The notes under the pieces were generated by a model. It was not told the DNA's origin. It was given only the letters and a program-made list of their open reading frames with translations, and did not search any database. Shown piece by piece: positions 29,421 through 38,779 of a stretch of 64,000 nucleotides of DNA. The stretch is taken from NCBI RefSeq assembly GCF_011100465.1, contig NZ_CP049740.1, forward strand, positions 2,224,001 through 2,288,000, given 5' to 3'. A program made the position numbers and the translations under genes. This DNA is from Jeotgalibaca arthritidis. Its GTDB lineage: Bacteria > Bacillota > Bacilli > Lactobacillales > Aerococcaceae. Position 1 is the first letter of the stretch. Each line of letters opens with the position of its first letter.

Positions 29421-30427
29421 TTATTCGTATCTCCTTCTTTATCATAGGCTTCTATAATTCTGGCAACAACAGGATGGCGAACAACATCATGCGCATCGAA
29501 AGCCACAAAAGCAATATCTTTAATCCCTTTTAATTTCTTTTCAGCATCAATCAAACCAGACGAGGCCCCTTTTGGCAAGTCTATTTGTGTTTTATCGCCA
29601 TTGACAATCATTTTAGAACCAAAGCCTAAACGAGTCAGGAACATTTTCATTTGCGCACCAGTCGTATTCTGTGCTTCATCTAGAATAACAAAAGCTTCTT
29701 CTAATGTCCGACCACGCATATAGGCGAGTGGCGCAATTTCAATGACCCCTCTTTCCATTAAACGCGTTGTATGGTCAACACCGTAGATAGCATATAAAGC
29801 ATCATAAACAGGTCTGAGGTATGGGTCTACTTTTTCTTTTAAGTCACCCGGAAGAAAACCAAGATTTTCTCCTGCTTCAACAGCGGGACGGGTTAAAATA
29901 ATTTTTTGAACACGTCCCGCTTTTAAGGCTTGAACGGCCATAACAACAGCTAAAAATGTTTTGCCCGTTCCTGCTGGTCCAATTCCAAAGACAATATCAT
30001 TCTTTTGGACCGCTTCATAATATTTTTTTTGCCCGATATTTTTCGCTCGAATAGATTTTCCAGCATAGGTCTTTCCAATTACTTCATCATATAAAGTAGA
30101 AAAATAATCGCTACTACCTCGTTCAGCCATCTTGATAGCTGTTAGTATGTCTGCTTGCGTTATTTGAATATCTTTTTTAATTAAGGCTACCACTTGATTT
30201 AATAAGGACTCAACGACTTTTGTATTCGCCTGAGAACCTGTAATATCAATATGACTTCCCCTACTATTAATGGTGACATTGAGGTTAGCTTCTAAAAGTT
30301 GTAGGTTTTTATCTTGAGAACCAAACAACATGGGTAATAGTTCTGCATCTTCTATATCCATACCAACCGTTACATCGTGTGTTTTATTTTCAATCAAATA
30401 TGTTACACCTCTCTGATTAAATTCCAT
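29417..30427 (-). CDS. phoH: PhoH-like ATPase (PhoL type)
   Basis: A 336-residue P-loop ATPase. Walker A is GPAGTGKT (about 136-143) and Walker B VILDEAQN. It also has an N-terminal KH-like region. PhoH-like proteins always cluster with ybeY and are thought to act in RNA metabolism, though the biochemical role is not settled. The ribosome binding site is weak (TTAGGGC). An extended -10 TGCTATAAT lies 14-22 bp upstream of the start. Confidence 0.93.
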   Translation of the reverse strand: MEFNQRGVTYLIENKTHDVTVGMDIEDAELLPMLFGSQDKNLQLLEANLNVTINSRGSHIDITGSQANTKVVESLLNQVVALIKKDIQITQADILTAIKMAERGSSDYFSTLYDEVIGKTYAGKSIRAKNIGQKKYYEAVQKNDIVFGIGPAGTGKTFLAVVMAVQALKAGRVQKIILTRPAVEAGENLGFLPGDLKEKVDPYLRPVYDALYAIYGVDHTTRLMERGVIEIAPLAYMRGRTLEEAFVILDEAQNTTGAQMKMFLTRLGFGSKMIVNGDKTQIDLPKGASSGLIDAEKKLKGIKDIAFVAFDAHDVVRHPVVARIIEAYDKEGDTNK

Positions 30428-30440
30428 TTATTTTGCCCTA

Positions 30441-30449
30441 ATTATAGCA
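30441..30449 (-). promoter_or_regulatory. Extended -10 element upstream of phoH
   Basis: TGCTATAAT on the minus strand is a consensus extended -10. No good -35 is visible. It is very close to the phoH start, so the 5' UTR would be short. Confidence 0.45.
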
Positions 30450-30512
30450 CAGACCACAATTAGTGACGTCATATTTCCATTCTTTTCACGAATTTCTCAG
30501 ATAGTTAAACAC

Positions 30513-30548
30513 AAAAAAGGATTAAGACCTGAGCCTTAATCCTTTTTT
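30513..30548 (-). terminator. rpsU terminator
   Basis: A perfect 14-bp stem (30513-30526 / 30535-30548) with an 8-nt loop ends in six T on the minus strand. It lies 20 bp after rpsU. Confidence 0.93.
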
Positions 30549-30567
30549 ATCTTTAACGATGCAACAA

Positions 30568-30741
30568 TTAGAATTTACGTTTTCTAGCTGCCTCTGATTT
30601 CTTCTTACGTTTCACACTTGGTTTTTCATAGAATTCAAGTTTACGGGCTTCTTGAAGAGTACCTGTCTTGGAAACAGTACGTTTAAAGCGACGAAGAGCA
30701 TCGTCAAGAGATTCGTTTTTACGAACAACTGTTTTTGACAT
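30568..30741 (-). CDS. rpsU: 30S ribosomal protein S21
   Basis: A short 57-residue gene read directly from the minus strand: it begins [20 protein letters not shown] and ends [10 protein letters not shown], the standard S21. It is very basic in the C-terminal half ([17 protein letters not shown]). The ATG has GGAGGGAGGG upstream. It is monocistronic, with its own consensus promoter and terminator. Confidence 0.97.
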   Translation of the reverse strand: MSKTVVRKNESLDDALRRFKRTVSKTGTLQEARKLEFYEKPSVKRKKKSEAARKRKF

Positions 30742-30823
30742 TAATATTCCCTCCCTCCGAGCATTAAAAGTAACCGTTCCATTAAAAATGTTTTTATATT
30801 CTTAATGAAAATGTTCTTTTGAT

Positions 30824-30851
30824 ATTATAACACAGCTTCAAGCATTTGCAA
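30824..30851 (-). promoter_or_regulatory. rpsU promoter
   Basis: TTGCAA (30846-30851) and TATAAT (30824-30829) on the minus strand are 16 bp apart, giving a leader of roughly 75 nt before rpsU. Confidence 0.75.
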
Positions 30852-30885
30852 TGCAAAAATAAGAGTTAAATGACAATATGTGAAA

Positions 30886-31317
30886 TCACTTGTTAGCGTT
30901 ACAATCATTGCAGCTTCCGAAAATTTCAAAGCGATGGGTTTTTAGGGTGCAATTTTGCAGCTGCTCCTTAAAGAAATCCATCGGACACATTTCCAACTGA
31001 ATGGTTTTCCCACATTCTTCGCAAATGAAATGATGGTGATGATGGCCATCTTGCAAGCATGTGATGCGGAAAAGTTTTTCATTATTAAGTTCGGTTGTTT
31101 CTAAAATACCTATATCAACAAATGAATAAAGATTGCGGTATATAGTATCGAAGCTTAAGGTTGGGTAACTATCTTCTAACTTTTGTTGAACGTCTTTTGC
31201 TGTTAGGTAGCGTTCTTCTTCTGCGAATAGTTTAATCAGTTCTTCTCTTTTTGCAGTATGTTTTAGACCGTTGTCCTTCATACGTCTTAAAGATTGATCA
31301 ACTAGTGTTTGTCCCAA
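30886..31317 (-). CDS. Fur-family metal regulator (Zur-like)
   Basis: A 143-residue Fur-superfamily repressor. A winged-helix domain (about 1-80; LKHTAKREELIKLF, SFDTIYRNLYSFVDIGI) is followed by a metal-binding dimerisation domain. The histidine cluster DGHHHHHFICEECG and the paired CEEC / CNDC cysteines form the structural zinc site. The CxxC pairs and the neighbourhood (nfo lies nearby, as next to zur in Bacillus) favour Zur over PerR or Fur, but this is inference. The start is a TTG at 31317, with AGGAGG eight bases upstream; a GTG three codons earlier overlaps that site. Confidence 0.8.
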   Translation of the reverse strand: MGQTLVDQSLRRMKDNGLKHTAKREELIKLFAEEERYLTAKDVQQKLEDSYPTLSFDTIYRNLYSFVDIGILETTELNNEKLFRITCLQDGHHHHHFICEECGKTIQLEMCPMDFFKEQLQNCTLKTHRFEIFGSCNDCNANK

Positions 31318-31338
31318 TTCTGCCACCTCCTACTGTTC

Positions 31339-31366
31339 ATTATACCCATACTGTAGTATATTGAAT
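31339..31366 (-). promoter_or_regulatory. Promoter of the Fur/Zur-like gene with an internal inverted repeat
   Basis: On the minus strand a consensus TATAAT (31339-31344) has ATTCAA (31361-31366) 16 bp upstream. The spacer contains the inverted repeat ATACT-GT-AGTAT (31348-31359), a candidate operator for this gene or the divergent PPDK regulator gene. Confidence 0.5.
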
Positions 31367-31400
31367 GGAAGAATGCAACAAAAAAAGTTGAGGTGTCACT

Positions 31401-32210
31401 ATGGAAAATCATCACGTAAATTTCTTTGTTATTTCCGATTCAGTCGGTGAAACGGCTCGAAAAGTATTGAACGCAGTACTATCTCAGTTCCCTGATGTGG
31501 AAACTGTTATTCACCAATTCCCCTTTGTCAGAAAGGAAACTGAGCTAGAGAACATTTTTATTCAAGCAAAAGAAAAAGAAGCTGTTATTATCCATACACT
31601 GGTTACTAACAACCTAAGCAGTTTTACAGAAGCCTATTGCAAGGAAAACGAGATTCGTTGTTATGACGTTTTAAAAGACCTTGTATCAGGTGTTTCGGAA
31701 ATTACCAATCAAAGTCCCATTAAACGTGCGGGTGCCTCCCACCAGTTAGATGATGAGTATTTTAACCGGATTAGCGCTATTGAATTCGCTGTTAAGTACG
31801 ATGATGGCAAAGATCCAAAGGGGTTGCTAGAAGCTGATTTAGTCTTATTAGGTATTTCAAGAACATCTAAAACACCATTATCCATGTTTCTTGCTAATAA
31901 AAATATTCGCGTCGCTAACTTACCCATTTTGCCTGAAGCCCAGATTCCTGATGAATTATGGGAAGTTAATCCAAAGAAAATTGTTGGCTTAACCAATGAT
32001 ATTGAAACGCTCGTTAATTTTAGAAAAGAGCGTATGATAGCTTACGGTTTATCAGAAGAAACGATTTATTCTAATATTGACCGTGTGAAGAAAGAGATTG
32101 CTTTTGCTGACGAACTCTATGAGAAACTCGATTGTTATATTATTAATGTAGCTAAGCGATCGATTGAAGAAACAACAGAGATTATTATTAAAAATGTTTT
32201 AAATAAATAA
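31401..32210 (+). CDS. Pyruvate,phosphate dikinase regulatory protein (DUF299 bifunctional kinase/phosphorylase)
   Basis: A 269-residue protein of the DUF299 (PpsR / YqfL) family. It phosphorylates with ADP, and dephosphorylates, pyruvate phosphate dikinase or PEP synthase to switch them off and on. The N-terminus FFVISDSVGETARKVLNA and the P-loop-like GISRTSKTPLSM (about 151-162) are diagnostic. The ATG has GAGGTG upstream. Its target enzyme is not in this window. It is transcribed away from the Fur-like gene. Confidence 0.93.
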   Translation: MENHHVNFFVISDSVGETARKVLNAVLSQFPDVETVIHQFPFVRKETELENIFIQAKEKEAVIIHTLVTNNLSSFTEAYCKENEIRCYDVLKDLVSGVSEITNQSPIKRAGASHQLDDEYFNRISAIEFAVKYDDGKDPKGLLEADLVLLGISRTSKTPLSMFLANKNIRVANLPILPEAQIPDELWEVNPKKIVGLTNDIETLVNFRKERMIAYGLSEETIYSNIDRVKKEIAFADELYEKLDCYIINVAKRSIEETTEIIIKNVLNK

Positions 32211-32242
32211 AGAGTGCGAAAAAATTAGTCGTCTATATTTTA

Positions 32243-32270
32243 GGGCTGGGGTGATTCCCCAGCCCTTTTT
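32243..32270 (+). terminator. Terminator after the PPDK regulator gene
   Basis: A perfect 9-bp GC-rich stem GGGCTGGGG/CCCCAGCCC with a 5-nt loop is followed by five T. Confidence 0.93.
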
Positions 32271-32277
32271 GTCGAGA

Positions 32278-32315
32278 TGTAAGATACAGACTAAAAATAT
32301 CAGCTGTATCTTACA
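32278..32315. repeat. GATACAG inverted repeat, copy 1
   Basis: TGTAAGATACAG (32278-32289) is a perfect inverted repeat of CTGTATCTTACA (32304-32315), with a 14-nt spacer. It is the first of three tandem related hairpins between convergent genes. Confidence 0.85.
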
Positions 32316-32330
32316 TTCAAGAGCCTAAAC

Positions 32331-32367
32331 GTAAGATACAGACTGTTCGAAGCATCCTGTATCGTAC
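32331..32367. repeat. GATACAG inverted repeat, copy 2
   Basis: GTAAGATACAG (32331-32341) pairs with CTGTATCGTAC (32357-32367) with one mismatch. It shares its core with copies 1, 3 and 4. Confidence 0.8.
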
Positions 32368-32381
32368 AATTTAAGATAAAA

Positions 32382-32421
32382 GTGTACGATACAGCTTCAA
32401 TAATTGAGCTGTATCGCACAC
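32382..32421. repeat. GATACAG inverted repeat, copy 3
   Basis: GTGTACGATACAGCT (32382-32396) pairs with AGCTGTATCGCACAC (32407-32421) with one mismatch and a 10-nt spacer. No T-tract follows, so it is not an ordinary terminator. Confidence 0.85.
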
Positions 32422-32450
32422 TTGAGTAAATAAAAATTTCTTATATGACC

Positions 32451-33344
32451 TTATTGGTTGATAATATCGTCCAGTAAGTTTGGATTGAAGCCTTGCTTTC
32501 TAAACATATCAATTTCAAAGCGATACGGCGGCTGCTTATTCTTTTTATCTTCACCTACGTAAGGTGTTTCTAAAATTTTTGGTAAATCCATTAATTGAGG
32601 GTGATGAACAATATGATTGAGTGCGTCAAAACCAATATAGCCATGGCCGATATTGGCATGGCGGTCCTTTTTAGCACCTTGCTCATTTTTAGAATCGTTG
32701 ACATGAATCACTTTCAAGCGATCTAAGCCAATAATGCGATCAAATTCTTCTAAAACACCATCAAAGTCATTACGAATAGCATAGCCTGCGTCATGTGTGT
32801 GACAAGTGTCCAACGTCACTGATAATTTTTCATTAAAGGTCACACCATTAATGATTTGTGCTAACTCTTCAAAGGTTCTCCCAATCTCTGTTCCTTTTCC
32901 TGCCATTGTTTCTAAAGCAATTTGAGCCGTCTGATTGCGTTCTAAAACCTCATTTAAGCCTTTTATTATCTGTGCAATACCTGCATCAGCACCTGCTCCA
33001 ACGTGAGCACCTGGATGCATGGTAATTTGACTAGCTCCTAAAGCTTGCGCTCGCACGATTTCTTCTCGTAAAAAGGCTGTCGCAAATTCGAAATGGTCAG
33101 GCTTAGTCGTATTAGCCAAATTAATAATATAAGGCGCATGAACAACAATATCGCCCATTTGATAATCGCTCATTAACGATTGCGCAGCTGGGATATTCAT
33201 CTCATCTATGGCTTTCCGTCTCGTGTTTTGTGGTGCTCCCGTATATATCATAAAGGTATTCGATCCATAAGAATGAGCCTCTTCAACGGCCCCAACCATC
33301 ATTTTCTTCCCTGACATTGATACATGTGATCCGATTTTTAGCAT
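32451..33344 (-). CDS. nfo: Endonuclease IV (AP endonuclease)
   Basis: A 297-residue TIM-barrel zinc enzyme that cuts abasic sites in base-excision repair. The motifs [14 protein letters not shown] at the start, [22 protein letters not shown] and [22 protein letters not shown] supply the metal ligands. The ATG at 33344 has GGGAG upstream; 18 upstream codons were discarded because they run through the aspS terminator. Downstream lie the GATACAG repeats. Confidence 0.95.
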   Translation of the reverse strand: MLKIGSHVSMSGKKMMVGAVEEAHSYGSNTFMIYTGAPQNTRRKAIDEMNIPAAQSLMSDYQMGDIVVHAPYIINLANTTKPDHFEFATAFLREEIVRAQALGASQITMHPGAHVGAGADAGIAQIIKGLNEVLERNQTAQIALETMAGKGTEIGRTFEELAQIINGVTFNEKLSVTLDTCHTHDAGYAIRNDFDGVLEEFDRIIGLDRLKVIHVNDSKNEQGAKKDRHANIGHGYIGFDALNHIVHHPQLMDLPKILETPYVGEDKKNKQPPYRFEIDMFRKQGFNPNLLDDIINQ

Positions 33345-33359
33345 ATGTTTCTCCCTTCT

Positions 33360-33388
33360 AAAAAACAGGTTGGAGGCATCCCCAACCT
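33360..33388 (-). terminator. Terminator between aspS and nfo
   Basis: A perfect 8-bp stem CAGGTTGG/CCAACCTG (33365-33372 / 33381-33388) is followed on the minus strand by five T. It lies 10 bp after the aspS stop and only 16 bp before the nfo start. Confidence 0.8.
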
Positions 33389-33397
33389 GTTTGGTCA

Positions 33398-35164
33398 TTA
33401 ATCTTCTACTGTTAAACGTAAGTTTAGTTCTTGCAATTGTGCGTCGCTAACTTCTCCTGGAGCTTTAGTCATCGCATCGTATGCTTTACCATTTTTAGGG
33501 AAAGCAATAACTTCACGAATGTTATTTTCACCAGCTAATAACATAACTAAACGGTCTAACCCAAGTGCGATACCGCCGTGTGGTGGGAAGCCATAGTCGA
33601 ATGCTTCTAATAAGAAACCAAATTCTGCTTCTGCTTGCTCTGGTGTAAATCCTAAAGCAGCAAACATTTTCTCTTGAACCTCACGTGTATAAATACGTAG
33701 CGATCCGCCACCGATTTCGTAACCATTGAGAACAATATCATAAGCTTGAGCGCGAACAGCAGCTGGATTATCAGCTAATAGCGCAACATCCTCTTCTTTT
33801 GGCTGCGTGAATGGATGATGTAGGGCAACATAACGTTTCGCATCTTCATCATACTCAAGTAATGGCCAGTCAACTACCCAGAGGAAGTTAAACTTACTTT
33901 CGTCAATCATATTGAACTCACGACCAAATTTCAGACGCAACTCGCCTAATGATTGTGCTACGACTTCTTTTTTATCTGCAACAAACATCAGTAAGTCGCC
34001 TGGTTCAGCATCCATAGCTGCGATTAATTGATCAGCATCGTCTGCAAAGAATTTAGCAACAGCTCCGTTAAGGCCTTCTTCGGTTACTTTAACCCATGCT
34101 AGACCTTTCGCACCAAATTGTTTGATGTAGTCTGTTAAGCCATCCATATCTTTACGTGAATATGAGTCAGCTTTTCCTTTCAAGTTTAGACCTTTCACTT
34201 GCCCACCATTAGCTAATGCTTGTTTAAAGACATTAAATGATGTTTCTTGAGCAAAAGCTTCTAAGTCAATAAGTTCCAAAGCAAAACGCGTATCTGGTTT
34301 ATCAGATCCAAAACGATTCATTGCCTCATCATAAGTCATTCTTGGGAACGGTACTGGAATATCAAGACCAATCGTTTCACGAACTACTTTTTGAAGCATT
34401 TCTTCTGTCATAGTTTGAATGTCTTCAGCTGATAGGAAGCTTGTCTCTAAGTCAACTTGGGTAAATTCAGGTTGACGGTCACCACGTAAGTCCTCGTCAC
34501 GGAAGCAGCGAACGATTTGGTAATAGCGGTCAATACCAGCGCCCATTAACAATTGTTTGAACAATTGTGGTGATTGTGGCAAGGCATAGAATGCTCCTGG
34601 GTGAACACGAGATGGTACAACATAGTCACGTGCCCCTTCAGGTGTTGATTTTGTTAGATAAGGTGTTTCAACGTCCATAAATCCTTCATTATCTAAGTAC
34701 TGACGAATTGAACGTGTTGTTTGATGACGCAATTTCAAGTTATTTAGCATTTTTTCTTTACGTAAATCGATAAAACGATATTTCATCCGCAATTCATCTG
34801 CAACTGCATTGTCATCGTCAATATAAAACGGCGGTGTTTTTGCTTTAGCAAGAACCGTTGCTTGGCTAACTTCTAATTCAACTGTACCTGTTTTAATATT
34901 AGGGTTCACTTGATCTTCTTCACGTTTAACAACTGTTCCTTTTACTTCCAAGATGTATTCGCTACGAACGCCCTCTGCTAATTCAAACAAAGCAGCGTCG
35001 TGTTCGTGGTTGAATACAATTTGCAAAACACCTTCGCGGTCGCGCAGATGAATAAAAATTAATCCACCTAGATCTCGACGGCGATTCACCCATCCTTTAA
35101 CGACAACCTCTTGTCCTACATATTCTTCTGTTATCAGACCACAATATTGGGTTCTTTTCTCCAT
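33398..35164 (-). CDS. aspS: Aspartyl-tRNA synthetase
   Basis: A 588-residue class II synthetase of the bacterial type. It has an N-terminal anticodon-binding OB-fold ([25 protein letters not shown]) and a catalytic core with [12 protein letters not shown] and [20 protein letters not shown]. The bacteria-specific GAD insertion (about 300-420) and the C-terminal motif 3 [13 protein letters not shown] follow. It is downstream of hisS with a 22-bp gap and is presumably controlled by the same T-box. Confidence 0.97.
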   Translation of the reverse strand: MEKRTQYCGLITEEYVGQEVVVKGWVNRRRDLGGLIFIHLRDREGVLQIVFNHEHDAALFELAEGVRSEYILEVKGTVVKREEDQVNPNIKTGTVELEVSQATVLAKAKTPPFYIDDDNAVADELRMKYRFIDLRKEKMLNNLKLRHQTTRSIRQYLDNEGFMDVETPYLTKSTPEGARDYVVPSRVHPGAFYALPQSPQLFKQLLMGAGIDRYYQIVRCFRDEDLRGDRQPEFTQVDLETSFLSAEDIQTMTEEMLQKVVRETIGLDIPVPFPRMTYDEAMNRFGSDKPDTRFALELIDLEAFAQETSFNVFKQALANGGQVKGLNLKGKADSYSRKDMDGLTDYIKQFGAKGLAWVKVTEEGLNGAVAKFFADDADQLIAAMDAEPGDLLMFVADKKEVVAQSLGELRLKFGREFNMIDESKFNFLWVVDWPLLEYDEDAKRYVALHHPFTQPKEEDVALLADNPAAVRAQAYDIVLNGYEIGGGSLRIYTREVQEKMFAALGFTPEQAEAEFGFLLEAFDYGFPPHGGIALGLDRLVMLLAGENNIREVIAFPKNGKAYDAMTKAPGEVSDAQLQELNLRLTVED

Positions 35165-35186
35165 CTCAATCTCTCCTTACAGCGGT

Positions 35187-36506
35187 TTATTCTTTACCAA
35201 AAAATTCATTGAAAGCCGTCATATCTGTTGTGTTTGTATTGAAAACACTCTCAAAGTTTGAATAAATATCAGCTAAAGCGACATCTGATTCTTTAGATGT
35301 TTCCATCACTTTAAATTTAGCGATTTTCTTCTCTAATTCATCAGCACCTACTGTAATAACGACTTTTGCACCGTATTTTGAAGCAGATTTAAATTGTGCT
35401 TTAACTTTACGGTCCATATAATCACGGTCTGCTGAGTAACCAGCTTGGCGAGCAGCTTGAACAATTTTTAGAGTCTCTAAATTCGTTTCTTCGCCTAGGC
35501 CAACCACATAAATATCTAGTTCATCTGTTTCTGGAATCTCAATTTCTTGTTGTTTAATCATTAAGATTAAACGTTCTAAACCAAGACCAAATCCAAATCC
35601 TGGATCTGCTGGCCCACCAATTTCTTCAACTAAACCATTATAACGTCCACCACCACAAATGGTTGTTTCAGCACCGAATACTTTTGACGTTGTCATAATT
35701 TCAAAGATAGTATCTTGATAATAGTCTAACCCTCTTACCATGTTAGCATTAATTTCAAATGGAATATTTAAAGCTGTTAACATCGCTTGAACCGTTTCGA
35801 AGTGTGTTTTTGAGTCTTCAGATAGAAAATCTAAAATGCTTGGCGCATCTTTAACGAGTTCTTTATCACGTTTGTCTTTGCTATCAAGTACACGTAATGG
35901 GTTTTGGTGCAGACGTTTTTGAGAGTCTGAACTTAATTCTTCAAAAAATGGCTCAAGATATGAAATAAGAGCTTGACGATACGATGCACGCTCTTCTTTC
36001 TTACCTAGCGAGTTAATAACGAGACGAACATCTTTAATACCAATTTCATTTAATAAATCCCATGCTAACGCCATACCTTCTACATCAACTGCTGGGTTAT
36101 TACTTCCTAACACTTCTATTCCGAGTTGGTGGAATTGTCTACTACGTCCACCTTGTGGGCGTTCATAACGGAACATTGGGCTCAAATAGTAAACTTTTAA
36201 TGGTTTTGGATATTCTGGACCAAATAATTTGTTTTCGACATATGAGCGAACGATTGGTGCTGTTCCTTCAGGTTTTAGGGCAATTCTTCTACCACCCTTA
36301 TCTTCGAAGTCGTACATTTCTTTCGATACAATATCACTTGTATCGCCAACACTTCTTGAAAATAAATCGAAACTTTCAAATAACGGGGTTCTCATTTCTG
36401 TATAACGGTAATCATGCATAACGATTCTAGCTGTCTCTTCAACGTATTGCCAGATTTTCATATCATCAAGATAAATATCTGATGTTCCTTTTGGCCTTTG
36501 GATCAT
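35187..36506 (-). CDS. hisS: Histidyl-tRNA synthetase
   Basis: A 439-residue class II synthetase. Motif 2 is the region around [20 protein letters not shown]. The histidine-specific motifs LVRGLDYYQ (here [14 protein letters not shown]) and [14 protein letters not shown] are present, and the anticodon-binding domain fills the last 100 residues. The start at [11 protein letters not shown] has AAGGAGAG upstream; 33 further upstream codons belong to the leader. It is the first gene of hisS-aspS. Confidence 0.97.
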   Translation of the reverse strand: MIQRPKGTSDIYLDDMKIWQYVEETARIVMHDYRYTEMRTPLFESFDLFSRSVGDTSDIVSKEMYDFEDKGGRRIALKPEGTAPIVRSYVENKLFGPEYPKPLKVYYLSPMFRYERPQGGRSRQFHQLGIEVLGSNNPAVDVEGMALAWDLLNEIGIKDVRLVINSLGKKEERASYRQALISYLEPFFEELSSDSQKRLHQNPLRVLDSKDKRDKELVKDAPSILDFLSEDSKTHFETVQAMLTALNIPFEINANMVRGLDYYQDTIFEIMTTSKVFGAETTICGGGRYNGLVEEIGGPADPGFGFGLGLERLILMIKQQEIEIPETDELDIYVVGLGEETNLETLKIVQAARQAGYSADRDYMDRKVKAQFKSASKYGAKVVITVGADELEKKIAKFKVMETSKESDVALADIYSNFESVFNTNTTDMTAFNEFFGKE

Positions 36507-36547
36507 CGGTTTTCTCTCCTTTAAAATCAAAATTATTTCCTTTGTGC

Positions 36548-36782
36548 AAAAAAAATAGCCCATACCCAATAATTGGGTAAGGACGTGATGAGGACGCGGT
36601 GCCACCTTAATTCGAGAGTATAAACTCTCCTCTTACAGTTAACGCCTGTTACGTGGCAGCTTTTCACTACCAATCCTCCAACTCGTCTTTCAAAACTACC
36701 TCTAGGAGCAACTTTCAGCCACGGTTACTCTCTCTAGAACAAAAAGATATGTTTTTACTTTAATCTTCACAGGAAAAATATT
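36548..36782 (-). promoter_or_regulatory. T-box riboswitch of the hisS-aspS operon
   Basis: On the minus strand the T-box core AAGGTGGCACCGCG lies at 36595-36608. It is followed by a terminator helix (TACCCAAT/ATTGGGTA with flanking pairs, 36556-36584) and a run of eight T (36548-36555). Stem III (GAGAGT/ACTCTC) is just upstream. An AGAGTA motif typical of the specifier loop is present. The specifier codon is uncertain: GAC (Asp) in the context GAAAGACGA is my best candidate, but the stem I pairing is not clean. Confidence 0.88.
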
Positions 36783-36788
36783 AACTCA

Positions 36789-36817
36789 ACGATACAAGAC
36801 TATGTAACTTTTGTCAA
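36789..36817 (-). promoter_or_regulatory. Promoter of the hisS-aspS leader
   Basis: A consensus TTGACA (36812-36817) and TATCGT (36789-36794) on the minus strand are 17 bp apart. Confidence 0.75.
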
Positions 36818-36894
36818 GATAAAAATGAAAAAACCATGAGAAAAAATTTCTAAAAGCAATAAGTTGATTTATTTAAAGGAAAATTGAAAAGGCT

Positions 36895-36924
36895 TTGCAT
36901 ATCTTTTCATAGGTTTGCTATAAT
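36895..36924 (+). promoter_or_regulatory. Promoter of the SH3/amidase gene
   Basis: TTGCAT (36895-36900) and TATAAT (36919-36924), with a TGC extension, are 18 bp apart, about 38 bp before the start codon. The 70 bp between this and the divergent hisS promoter show nothing else. Confidence 0.8.
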
Positions 36925-36961
36925 ATGAACCAAAGAGTATTTTTTGAAAGGGGGGCACTCA

Positions 36962-38269
36962 TTGAGAGCAATTAGAATTAGTAGAAACGCTATGCTCGTT
37001 CTACTATTGATCTTTTTTATGACACTCGGTTCTGTGGGAACCGTTGCTTTAGCGAATTACACAAATGTTCTAGTTGAAGCAAGCGTTGTAAATGTTAGAC
37101 TCGGCCCTGGCCTTTCTTATGATATTATGACGCAAGTTCAAGGTGGCAGCAGTGTCAATGTCCTATCTGAGCGAAACGAATGGTACAAAGTTCGACTAGA
37201 TGATGGTCGTATTGGTTGGATTGCGAGTTGGTTGATTGATAACACTGAAGTAGCAGCTAGCCAAAACTTAATGGCAACAGTTGCTGCGTCATCTGTCAAT
37301 GTTAGAGGAGAAAATAATTCTGATTCAGAAATCATTGGAACAGCTTCGTCAGGAGAACAATTCAACCTTCTCTATGAAGAAAATGGTTGGAGTCAAATTG
37401 CCTTTAATAATCGTGTGGGTTGGATTCTATCAGAATTAGTTGATATTACCCCTGGTACGATTAAAATAGAGGAAATTGTTACAGAAACGCCTAGTGAGAC
37501 AACTGATTCTACTGTAACGATTACGAGTGAACGTGTTAATCTACGTATTGGTCCTTCGCTAAATGACGAAGTGGTTTATACAGCCTCTCAAGGTGAAAGT
37601 TTTACATTTAGCCGTTCTGTGGGTGACTTTTATGAAATTATTCTGACTGATGGCTCTCAAGCTTATGTAGCCAATTGGTTAGTTGACCTAAGCGGTGAAA
37701 GCTCTCAAGCTGAAGCACCTGTTATTACAACAACTCTATCCGAAGCAACCATCGTTATTGATCCTGGCCATGGTGGTTCTGATCCTGGTGCTCTAGGGTC
37801 TTATGTATATGAAAAAGACGTTACCATGTCCACAGCAGAACAATTAGCAGAGAAACTTGAGGCAGTTGGCGCTAATGTTATTTTAACGCGTACGACTGAT
37901 GCATCTGTTTCTTTGGATGAACGGGTATGGATAAGTAATAGTTATCGAGCAGACTTATTTATCAGCTTGCACTATGATTCAACACCTGAAGGTATGGCAG
38001 CAAGTGGATTTACAACTTATTATTATGATAATACCGATTCTTACTTGGCAGATTTGGTTAACAGTAAACTAGCGCAAAATTTACCGCTACCGAATAATGG
38101 TGTAGCATTTGGTGATTATTTAGTGTTACGTGAAAATACACAACCTGCCCTTCTATTAGAACTGGGCTATATGAATAATGATTCTGATGCAGCTGTTTTC
38201 GATAATAATTATTACCGTGATCTCGTTTCAACGAGTATTTTACAAGCTTTAACAGAATACTTCCAATAA
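36962..38269 (+). CDS. Secreted N-acetylmuramoyl-L-alanine amidase with three SH3 domains (LytH/CwlD-like)
   Basis: A 435-residue exported cell-wall hydrolase. An N-terminal signal or anchor helix (MLVLLLIFFMTLGSVGTVALA) is followed by three bacterial SH3 domains (about 34-95, 103-162 and 183-240), each with the VNVR/VNLR core and a W/V-rich end. An Amidase_3 domain (about 258-435) follows. Zinc ligands are visible in VIDPGHGGSDPG (His), the following YEKD (Glu) and FISLHYDS (His), and the catalytic Glu is in LLELGYMNN. It starts at a TTG with AAAGGGGGG upstream. The order rel-dtd-amidase-hisS-aspS is common in Lactobacillales. Confidence 0.9.
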   Translation: MRAIRISRNAMLVLLLIFFMTLGSVGTVALANYTNVLVEASVVNVRLGPGLSYDIMTQVQGGSSVNVLSERNEWYKVRLDDGRIGWIASWLIDNTEVAASQNLMATVAASSVNVRGENNSDSEIIGTASSGEQFNLLYEENGWSQIAFNNRVGWILSELVDITPGTIKIEEIVTETPSETTDSTVTITSERVNLRIGPSLNDEVVYTASQGESFTFSRSVGDFYEIILTDGSQAYVANWLVDLSGESSQAEAPVITTTLSEATIVIDPGHGGSDPGALGSYVYEKDVTMSTAEQLAEKLEAVGANVILTRTTDASVSLDERVWISNSYRADLFISLHYDSTPEGMAASGFTTYYYDNTDSYLADLVNSKLAQNLPLPNNGVAFGDYLVLRENTQPALLLELGYMNNDSDAAVFDNNYYRDLVSTSILQALTEYFQ

Positions 38270-38270
38270 C

Positions 38271-38314
38271 AATAAAGAAGAAGCTGGGACTTTTATCCCA
38301 GCTTCTTCTTTATT
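38271..38314. terminator. Bidirectional terminator between amidase and dtd
   Basis: A perfect 19-bp inverted repeat (38271-38289 / 38296-38314) with a 6-nt loop has AT-rich outer arms that act as T-tracts on either strand. It ends both convergent genes. Confidence 0.88.
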
Positions 38315-38760
38315 TATTTTCTTTTACTATCTATTAAAATCGTCACTGGCCCATCATTAATCAGGCTAACTTGCATATCAGCACCAAATACCCCTGTTTC
38401 AACTCGGAAGTCATTTTCTCTCAAGTTTTGATTGAATAATTGATATAATTTGTCCCCTATTTCCGGTTGAGCCGCATCAGTAAAACTTGGTCGGTTACCC
38501 TTCTTAGTTGATGCAAATAAGGTAAATTGCGAAATGGACAAAATAGCACCATTAATGTCCTTTAAGGACAGGTTCATCTTACCTTCGTTATCTTCAAATA
38601 CCCTTAATTGTGAAACTTTACGGACAAGATAATCGACATCTTCCTCACTATCATCTTTTCCAACACCAACAAGCAGGAGAAAGCCTTTAGCAATTTGACC
38701 AACGATTTGTTCATCTACAGCAACAGATGCTTGTGATACTCTCTGTATAACAACGCGCAA
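38314..38760 (-). CDS. dtd: D-aminoacyl-tRNA deacylase
   Basis: A 148-residue proofreading enzyme that hydrolyses D-aminoacyl-tRNA. The signature [17 protein letters not shown] (about 75-91) and the C-terminal GPVTI motif (here [10 protein letters not shown]) are present. I chose the TTG at 38760 (giving M-RVVIQRV, the usual N-terminus) with GGAG nine bases before; another TTG lies two codons earlier. It is 20 bp after rel. Confidence 0.94.
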   Translation of the reverse strand: MRVVIQRVSQASVAVDEQIVGQIAKGFLLLVGVGKDDSEEDVDYLVRKVSQLRVFEDNEGKMNLSLKDINGAILSISQFTLFASTKKGNRPSFTDAAQPEIGDKLYQLFNQNLRENDFRVETGVFGADMQVSLINDGPVTILIDSKRK

Positions 38761-38779
38761 GACCAAACACTCCTTATAT

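Noticed and set aside
32278-32421. CRISPR-like array from three evenly spaced similar units
   Set aside because: Each unit is itself an inverted repeat with imperfect arms. Spacers are not of constant length, there are only three units and no cas genes are near.
38271-38314. Attachment site or mobile-element end from the 19-bp perfect inverted repeat
   Set aside because: It sits between two convergent stop codons with T-rich ends on both strands and is fully explained as a bidirectional terminator.
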